Source: DATAXP01 sp036272935
GTDB taxonomy: Bacteria; Planctomycetota; Planctomycetia; Pirellulales; PNKZ01
Length of the DNA stretch: 10,986 nt
NCBI GenBank assembly: GCA_036272935.1
Contig: DATAXP010000026.1
Span: 1 to 10,986 of the forward strand
Direction: 5' to 3'
Shown here piece by piece: positions 6,297-10,986 of the stretch. The first letter of the stretch is position 1. Each line of letters starts with the position of its first letter. Below the pieces are notes generated by a model. That model searched no databases, was not told where the DNA came from, and was given only the letters and a program-made list of their open reading frames with translations. Position numbers and translations under genes: made by a program.

Positions 6297-7340
6297 ATGC
6301 TTGCACTTCGGTTCGGTTCAAAACGATGGTGGTCCGCGACGGCCATGCTTGCGTTGGCGGCCAATGGCGCCGCGCCGCGAACAGCGCGTGCCGAAGGTCC
6401 ACTGCTGCGAGCGCCTGCGAACGTGATTCTGGTTCCGCCGCCTCACGAAGACGAACCGGTCACAGCTCCGCCGCCATCGTCCGACGCTGGCCGGCCGGTC
6501 GCCCCGCGCACCCCCGTCGCCCCGCGCACCCCCGTCGCGCCACAACCGACCCGGCCGATGGTGCCCGTGCGCAGCGACCGAGCGCGTGGCGAAACCATCT
6601 CGCCACCGGCGCCCGACGAGGAAGCGATCACGATTCACCCGTTGGCACCGGCAATCGAGTTCGCCACGATCGCCGCCGATCGGCTCAAAAACGTCTCCGA
6701 TTATCAGTGCCTGTTCGTCCGCCGCGAGCATCTCGGCGGCCGATTGCAGCAGGCCGAGAGTGTCGAGCTGAAAGTGCGGTTGCAGCCGCTGGCGATCAGC
6801 GCTCGCTGCTTGGGACCGGAGCAGCCGCGCGGCCGCGAGGTTGTGTACCTCTCCGGCGGCGACCGAACGAAGGCCTCGGTGTACGGCGCCGGCGTCAGGG
6901 GGCGGCTTGTTCGCGCCGAAGCGGTGTCGATCGACGATCCGCGGCTGCTGGGCAAGAGCCGGCACCGGCTGCTCGAGTACGGCGTGCATCGCCTGGCCGA
7001 CGATCTGATCACGCAATACCGCCACGATGCCGACTACGGCGAGTGCCGGGTACGGCTGGTGCGCGACGTGCGTGTCGACGGCCGGGCATGCGTCTGCGTC
7101 GAGGTGCATCACCCGGCGGTGCGGCGGAACTTTCTGTTCAATGTGACGCGGGCGTACTTCGACGAGCAATTGCAACTTCCTATCCGCTGGGAGGCGTATA
7201 CCTGGCCCAGCAAGCCCGGCACGCAGTCGGTGTTGCTCGAAGAGTACACCTACGAGAAGTTGACGATCAACAACGGCCTGACCGACGCCGACTTCGATCC
7301 ACGCCGCACCGCAGCGAAGGCACCGGCTGGCCAGCGGTAG
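6297..7340 (+). CDS. DUF1571 domain protein, secreted
   Basis: 347 residues from the ATG at 6297. The N-terminus is signal-peptide-like (KRWWSATAMLALAANGAAPRTARAE, cleavage near residue 32). A disordered Pro-rich linker (about 40-110) follows and contains two exact VAPRTP repeats. The rest (about 114-330) is the DUF1571 domain: SDYQCLFVRREHLGGRL, GREVVYLSGGDRTKASVYG, a long Arg-rich middle, then AYFDEQLQLPIRWEAYTWP and EEYTYEKLTINNGLTDADFD near the end. These blocks (a Y-C-F-RRE start, a GREVxY centre and a late YxWP-xxxxLxEEYxY stretch) are typical of this planctomycete family. The fold recalls outer-membrane lipoprotein carriers of the LolA type, but that is inference and no function is established. 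A GTG at 6180 would add 39 residues ahead of the signal peptide and is less likely. It ends 10 bases from the convergent gmhB stop. Confidence 0.75.
   Translation: MLALRFGSKRWWSATAMLALAANGAAPRTARAEGPLLRAPANVILVPPPHEDEPVTAPPPSSDAGRPVAPRTPVAPRTPVAPQPTRPMVPVRSDRARGETISPPAPDEEAITIHPLAPAIEFATIAADRLKNVSDYQCLFVRREHLGGRLQQAESVELKVRLQPLAISARCLGPEQPRGREVVYLSGGDRTKASVYGAGVRGRLVRAEAVSIDDPRLLGKSRHRLLEYGVHRLADDLITQYRHDADYGECRVRLVRDVRVDGRACVCVEVHHPAVRRNFLFNVTRAYFDEQLQLPIRWEAYTWPSKPGTQSVLLEEYTYEKLTINNGLTDADFDPRRTAAKAPAGQR
6498..6533 (+). repeat. Two exact 18-bp tandem units in the DUF1571 linker
   Basis: Units GTCGCCCCGCGCACCCCC at 6498-6515 and 6516-6533 are identical and encode VAPRTP twice. A third, diverged unit starts at 6534 (GTCGCGCCACAACC, VAPQP). 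Being a multiple of three in a Pro-rich linker, copy number can change without breaking the frame. Confidence 0.85.
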
Positions 7341-7350
7341 CGGGTGATGA

Positions 7351-7938
7351 TCAACGCTGGGCGGCAGTGTGCTGCCGGCAATGCGCGGCTGCCGCGACGA
7401 TTGTCGGGAAGCACGTCACGATCCCCGGCGCGAATTGCGACCCGATCATCGCGGCGCTTTCCTTGCCGTAACCGGTTTCGACCAGCAACGGCCGGCACCC
7501 TGCTGCGATTGCCGCTTCTAAATCCGAGCACTTGTCGCCGATCAAATACGATCGGTCCAGCACGATGCCCAACTCTTCGGCCGCGCGCAGCAGCATGCCC
7601 GCCGCCGGCTTCCGGCAGGCGCACTCGGTGCGGTACTGCGCGACCGTCGCCTCGGGATGATGCGGGCAGTGGTAATAGCGATCGATCCGCGCGCCGGCCG
7701 GCGCTAGCAGCTCGTCGATCCGTCGGTGAACGCGATCGACGTCGGCCTCGGTGTAGAGCCCGCGAGCAACTCCCGACTGGTTGGTGACGACGACGGTCAC
7801 GAACCCTGCCGAGCGAAGTTCGGCGACTGCTTCCGCCGCGCCCGGAATTAAGGCCACGCCCTCGGGATCACCCAGGTAGCCGAGATCCTCGATCAACACA
7901 CCGTCACGATCGAGAAACACCGCGGGTCGCTTGTTCAT
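7351..7938 (-). CDS. gmhB: D-glycero-D-manno-heptose 1,7-bisphosphate 7-phosphatase (HAD family)
   Basis: 195 residues, the family's usual length. HAD motif I is FLDRDGV with Asp10 (nucleophile) and Asp12. Motif II is VVTNQSGVARG (Thr52). Motif III is CRKP with Lys110. Motif IV is LIGDKCSD with Asp135 and Asp139. The zinc loop typical of GmhB is intact: CPHH (Cys91, His93) and CACR (Cys106, Cys108). The enzyme removes the C7 phosphate from heptose bisphosphate in the cytoplasm on the route to ADP- or GDP-activated heptose for lipopolysaccharide core or other surface glycans. Histidinol-phosphatases share the fold and zinc loop, so that is the main alternative. The ATG at 7936-7938 is preferred to a GTG seven codons upstream because family members begin just before the DRDG strand. 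It follows the 834-residue gene by 54 bases on the same strand and may be co-transcribed. No other heptose-pathway gene is in the window. Confidence 0.85.
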   Translation of the reverse strand: MNKRPAVFLDRDGVLIEDLGYLGDPEGVALIPGAAEAVAELRSAGFVTVVVTNQSGVARGLYTEADVDRVHRRIDELLAPAGARIDRYYHCPHHPEATVAQYRTECACRKPAAGMLLRAAEELGIVLDRSYLIGDKCSDLEAAIAAGCRPLLVETGYGKESAAMIGSQFAPGIVTCFPTIVAAAAHCRQHTAAQR

Positions 7939-7992
7939 ACGTCCCGAGCTTGCCCGCACAGACCGGAATCGTCAACCGGTGTTGCCGTCACG

Positions 7993-10497
7993 TTACGGCC
8001 GTGCCGCGGTCGTTGCCGCCGGCGTGGATGCTGCCACCGTGGGGCGAGCCGCCAGGGCCAGGCCGATCCATTCGTCTTGGATGTCGAGCTGTGCGACGCG
8101 CAGCGTCGCCAGCTCCGGTCGCGATGCCAATGCCGAGGCCGGCAGGATCGTCAGCTTGCGCGAAGCATGGAACGCCTTGCTGAAGATGCTCCGCAGGGCG
8201 ATTTGAGCGCGCGTGTTCAGCCGCTCGCCGATTAACTGCACGGTGCCGTCGCGCGCCAGTTGCCCTTCAGGATTATCCGACTCGGGGCGGTAAAACACGC
8301 GCACCGAAAAGTCGTGCCACACATCGCGCTTCAGCTTCAACTGGGCAAACGCCAAAGTCAGCTCGATCCGCCCTTCATGGCAGCGCACGCTCACGGCGTT
8401 CTCCGCGGCAAACGTGACCGACAGATCGTGGTGCTCGGCCGTGTCGGCGCTCACGGCCAGCTCGCGCTTGAGCCGACGCGCCGCTTCCGCGCGCAGCTCG
8501 GGAAGGGTGAACGTTTTGCCATTCCAGCCCAGGCGCTCGGCGATGTTGTTGAGTACCGATTGGTGAATCTGGAAGCTGGCCAGACTGTCGGACGGGGCGC
8601 GCGGCCGGGCGCCGTGGCCGGCCAGTTGCTCGTCGCTGGCCAGGCGCACGCGCAGCGTGACGCGCTGCTCGCTGGTTTGCGCCTCGATCAGTTCGGGAGT
8701 CAGCTCAAGCTGTGCCAGCGGGGCGAGCACGTAGTCGCGGAACTTCTCGTTGGCGCGCTGAATGCGCCCGGCCAACTCGCGATCCATCTCCTCGCGCACC
8801 CGCCGCGAGATCTTTTGCCGCGCCTCGAGCCGCACCCGCGGCGACTTGTCTTCGTACTCCGCCTCGGCCATGCTCTGCGCGACGACGCCTAGCACCGGGA
8901 TGAAATCGATCTCCGTCTCGACCGAACGCAGGCGTGGAGCCGTGTCGGCCTCCGCCCAGGCAGGCTGGCTGCGCAGGCCGCTCAGGCCGATCTCGAGTTC
9001 CTTGCTGGCCAGGAAGTGCGAATCGCTTTGGCTGCGTAGGCGGACGAAGAGATTGCTCGTTACCGTGTCGGAGGCAATCCGGCCATGCGCCTCCAGCAGC
9101 AGGCGAGCGCGGTGCGGATCGGGAATCAGCCGAAAGCCGACGTCGGTCCAGGTGGTGCTCCAGCCGCGCGTCGGATTGCCGAGCACCGAATCGCGGACGT
9201 ATGCGTCGCGCGGCGGCTGGGCCTGCACCATGCGGTCGAGCAGCTCGCGAGAGATGGCGACACGCAGATTCGCGTTGCGATAATGGGCCGTCAGGGTCGC
9301 CGCCAGCGCTTGTTGCCGCTGGCCGCCAGCGCACGCCAGGCGTCGCGCCTCGTCGGCCACGCGTCGGCCGTCGCTGGACAGCGAGCTTGATTCGAATTGC
9401 TCCAGATCGAACAGCATCTGCCGCGGTTCGACCGGCGTGCCGATCCAGCGGCGCAGCTCGCCGTGCAACCGTGTCCACGGAGTTGGGCGCGCAGCGCCGG
9501 TCGACGATAACCCTGTCCGTTCCAGCCGGCTGAGCACCAGGGCGATGGTTCGTTGTTGTTCTGCTGTCGGCGCCGCTTCGTTGCCATTGGCCAGCCGATG
9601 CAGCGAGTCGAGTTGAAGATACTGACGCCAATTCGAGTCGGGCGGCGCCACTTCACGCTCCCGTTCAATCTCGCTCAGAACGCGGGCCAGCCGGCCACAA
9701 TCGGGAGGCGCGTCGACCGACGCGGCGGCCACCGCATCCGGCTCGTGCCACCGCGGTAGCTCTTGCCACACGTCAAGCCGGCGGATCAACGACAGCCCGG
9801 CACGGCGGAATGCGGTGGCTCGTGGACCCTCGGGAATCAAGGGCAACAGCGTCGCCTGCTCCGAGGCAAGGATTTCCAGATCGTCCAGAATCTCGGCCAG
9901 CCGCGGATCGTCAAGCCGCTCTAGTTCGCGCAGCTTGTCAACCTGACCGCGCACGCGCGTCGCCCAAGTGCGCGATTCGGGAAACTGCGCCAGGTTTTCC
10001 AGCTCCGCGTTTAACTGTTCCGGCACCGGCCACCATGCCAGCTTGGTCGCCGCCGGTGCGGGAGGTCGGATGTCTGGTGCGCGATCGGTCGGGTCGCTGG
10101 CCAGGGGCGGTTCGCGTACTGGCGGTCCGTAGCTCGGCGGCGTGGTTTCCGTCGTCGGCACGTCGATCGAAGATTCCAACGAGAGGGGCGTCGACGCAGG
10201 TCGCTCGACGAGCGAAGGCATCGACCGGTCCAGGGCCGCAAACATCAGCGGAGCCGGAGTCGGTGCACGGCTTTCGACCGGCATCGATGTCGGAAGTGCA
10301 GGGACAATTTGTTCTGCGGGGGCCGCGACGATTTTTTGTTCGCGATCGCCCCGGCGCGGCCAGGCAGCCACGTCGATCATCGGCGCGCGCTTGGCGACCG
10401 CATGCCACGCCGGTGGCGCCAAGATCGTAATGACGATCAGGCACACCAGCGCCAGCAGGTAGCTCCACGGACACGCCGGCGTGCGATGGCAGGTCAT
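7993..10497 (-). CDS. Large membrane-anchored protein of unknown family (834 aa)
   Basis: The 834-residue product has one N-terminal transmembrane helix (about 12-31, SYLLALVCLIVITILAPPAW) after a short basic start, so most of it should lie outside the cytoplasm. Residues about 60-150 form a Pro/Ser/Thr-rich linker. About 155-430 is helical and charged. About 440-545 is beta-rich (WTDVGFRLIPDP, ARLLLEAHGRIASDTVTSN). About 555-590 is a basic amphipathic helix (RQKISRRVREEMDRELAGRI), and 600-815 is a second beta-rich part with a matching helix at 665-680 (ELRAEAARRLKREL). The order beta sheet, basic helix, beta sheet, basic helix hints at an internal duplication, possibly a lipid-binding-type fold; this is speculative. 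No catalytic motif or known domain is recognised. The ATG is preceded by AGGGA at 10505-10509 with a 7-base spacer. gmhB follows 54 bases downstream. Confidence 0.75.
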   Translation of the reverse strand: MTCHRTPACPWSYLLALVCLIVITILAPPAWHAVAKRAPMIDVAAWPRRGDREQKIVAAPAEQIVPALPTSMPVESRAPTPAPLMFAALDRSMPSLVERPASTPLSLESSIDVPTTETTPPSYGPPVREPPLASDPTDRAPDIRPPAPAATKLAWWPVPEQLNAELENLAQFPESRTWATRVRGQVDKLRELERLDDPRLAEILDDLEILASEQATLLPLIPEGPRATAFRRAGLSLIRRLDVWQELPRWHEPDAVAAASVDAPPDCGRLARVLSEIEREREVAPPDSNWRQYLQLDSLHRLANGNEAAPTAEQQRTIALVLSRLERTGLSSTGAARPTPWTRLHGELRRWIGTPVEPRQMLFDLEQFESSSLSSDGRRVADEARRLACAGGQRQQALAATLTAHYRNANLRVAISRELLDRMVQAQPPRDAYVRDSVLGNPTRGWSTTWTDVGFRLIPDPHRARLLLEAHGRIASDTVTSNLFVRLRSQSDSHFLASKELEIGLSGLRSQPAWAEADTAPRLRSVETEIDFIPVLGVVAQSMAEAEYEDKSPRVRLEARQKISRRVREEMDRELAGRIQRANEKFRDYVLAPLAQLELTPELIEAQTSEQRVTLRVRLASDEQLAGHGARPRAPSDSLASFQIHQSVLNNIAERLGWNGKTFTLPELRAEAARRLKRELAVSADTAEHHDLSVTFAAENAVSVRCHEGRIELTLAFAQLKLKRDVWHDFSVRVFYRPESDNPEGQLARDGTVQLIGERLNTRAQIALRSIFSKAFHASRKLTILPASALASRPELATLRVAQLDIQDEWIGLALAARPTVAASTPAATTAARP

Positions 10498-10539
10498 GCA
10501 AACATCCCTGGGCGCGGACCGCTCCCGTGCGATCGGCGA

Positions 10540-10565
10540 CTAGCCAACATCATTTGATCGGCTAG
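10540..10565. promoter_or_regulatory. Inverted repeat upstream of the 834-residue gene
   Basis: CTAGCC (10540-10545) and GGCTAG (10560-10565) form a perfect 6-bp dyad around 14 bases, about 43 bases before the ATG at 10497. GATCGGC also occurs twice in direct orientation here (10531-10537 and 10556-10562). This could be a regulator site or a leader hairpin, but the evidence is only the symmetry. Confidence 0.3.
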
Positions 10566-10571
10566 GAGAGA

Positions 10572-10612
10572 TGTAACGGTGCAGGAAGATTTGACGTTTG
10601 TAACCGGTGCAG
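10572..10612. repeat. Imperfect direct repeat TGTAAC(C)GGTGCAG
   Basis: TGTAACGGTGCAG at 10572-10584 recurs as TGTAACCGGTGCAG at 10599-10612, differing by one inserted C and spaced 27 bases start to start. It lies upstream of both flanking genes and could be a pair of protein-binding sites or a chance duplication. Confidence 0.4.
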
Positions 10613-10656
10613 CGTTCAGCCTTCGTTATCTTAGGAATCGGCATTCCGCGATTGAA

Positions 10657-10684
10657 AGCTGAATGCTGATAGCTGAATGCTACT
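10657..10684. repeat. Tandem 14-bp repeat AGCTGAATGCT
   Basis: AGCTGAATGCTGAT (10657-10670) is followed directly by AGCTGAATGCTACT (10671-10684), identical over 11 bases. GCATTC at 10641-10646 is complementary to the GAATGC in either unit, so alternative hairpins can form. Sequences of this AGCTGAATGCTGATAGC type are, from general knowledge, common dispersed intergenic repeats in planctomycete genomes. Confidence 0.55.
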
Positions 10685-10948
10685 AGCCCTTAAACAAGCG
10701 AAGGCCGACCGCGTGGAGTGGCGTTTTTTCCGGTCGGCATGAAGCGCAATGCCGAGCGGGCAGACGCCCCTCGGCGTGGTGGTGAAGGTCGGATTGTGGT
10801 CGGGCATGGTCGAGTGCTTTCTGGGGTTCGACGTGGCGGCGGACCCAGGGCAATCGCATCAAACTTTGCCGGCCAGCGATAGTGCCAGCATTCTCATCGC
10901 CTGAAATTTGGTGGCCGTACACTTGCCAGACGTCTTGAGGAGGGAAAA
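10684..10948. other. Structured non-coding spacer with several hairpins
   Basis: This stretch has no convincing gene. It holds a perfect 8-bp stem GCCGACCG (10704-10711) / CGGTCGGC (10731-10738) with a T6 run in its loop. Next is a 10-bp stem with one bulge: GCCGAG, C, GGGC (10751-10761) against GCCC, CTCGGC (10766-10775), with loop AGAC. A weaker stem GTCGA/TCGAC lies at 10809-10832. The minus strand is open over 10683-10967 (GTG start, 94 residues, no ribosome binding site), but the product is rich in His, Arg, Pro and Cys without a family pattern. It could be a dispersed repeat, a small RNA, or a long structured leader of the gene at 10949. Confidence 0.35.
10937..10944 (+). promoter_or_regulatory. 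Strong Shine-Dalgarno site for the gene entering the right edge
   Basis: GAGGAGGG contains the full AGGAGG core, placed 5 bases before the ATG at 10949. It is the best ribosome binding site in the window and the main reason for calling a gene there. Confidence 0.65.
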
Positions 10949-10986
10949 ATGGCCGCCGAAAATTCACCGCTACATCGACACCTTTT
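10949..10986 (+). CDS. Start of an unidentified gene, cut by the window edge
   Basis: Only 12 codons are visible (MAAENSPLHRHL, open to the last base). The ATG follows an AGGAGG site with ideal spacing. Nothing can be said about function from so few residues. It is divergent from the 834-residue gene, with 451 bases between the two starts. Confidence 0.45.
   Translation, partial: MAAENSPLHRHL

Noticed and set aside
6318..7471. Long open frames on both strands over the DUF1571 gene
   Set aside because: Both are shadows; the DUF1571 frame has the family motifs, a signal peptide and sensible composition.
10592..10626. TTGACG upstream of the right-edge gene as a promoter
   Set aside because: No acceptable -10 hexamer occurs at 16-18 bases, and the next candidate is too far away.
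10683..10967. Minus-strand 94-residue open frame
   Set aside because: GTG start without a ribosome binding site, composition rich in His/Arg/Pro/Cys, no family pattern, and it overlaps strong hairpins and the well-supported start at 10949.
1..10986. Defence system, CRISPR array, prophage or integron
   Set aside because: No nuclease, helicase, reverse transcriptase, integrase or transposase motif and no regularly spaced repeats were seen; the genes are envelope and housekeeping types.

Overview
This window looks like chromosomal DNA of a planctomycete, most likely of the Pirellulales type. Reasons: high G+C; two proteins of families best known from Planctomycetes (a DUF1570-like metalloprotease lipoprotein and a DUF1571 protein) encoded back to back; several secreted or membrane-anchored proteins with no recognisable family; mostly weak Shine-Dalgarno sites; and intergenic spacers with inverted-repeat sequences of the kind that litter such genomes. 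The assignment is inference from gene content. There are no rRNA or tRNA genes, CRISPR arrays, transposase genes or phage genes.

Layout, left to right: (1) 1-455 (+), the C-terminal half of a DUF72 (YecE-like) gene whose 5' part is missing or decayed. (2) 456-619, a spacer holding a compact inverted-repeat element (481-605) with terminal inverted repeats and two inner hairpins. (3) 620-3010 (-), a large secreted protein with an alpha/beta-hydrolase (esterase/PHB-depolymerase-like) domain. (4) 3213-3458 (+), a small two-helix membrane protein. (5) 3556-4107 (+), a PfpI/DJ-1 family protein with a clear ribosome binding site. (6) 4112-4198, an imperfect long hairpin repeat. (7) 4280-5179 (+), a zinc-ribbon plus transmembrane plus beta-domain protein. 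(8) 5238-6068 (-), the DUF1570-like lipoprotein. (9) 6297-7340 (+), the DUF1571 protein. (10) 7351-7938 (-), GmhB, a heptose-bisphosphate phosphatase. (11) 7993-10497 (-), an 834-residue membrane-anchored protein of unknown family, which may share a transcript with gmhB. (12) 10498-10948, a 451-base spacer with direct and inverted repeats, followed by the first 12 codons of a gene with a near-perfect Shine-Dalgarno site at the right edge.

The genes do not form a pathway operon. Neighbours are mostly convergent or divergent, and the only plausible co-transcribed sets are 3213-4107 (perhaps reaching 5179) and 10497-7351. The common theme is the cell envelope: a secreted esterase-like protein, a lipoprotein protease, a secreted DUF1571 protein, membrane-anchored hypotheticals and heptose synthesis for surface glycans. 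I see no convincing new defence or mobile system. The least explained parts are the 834-residue protein, the inverted-repeat element at 481-605 and the structured spacer at 10684-10948.
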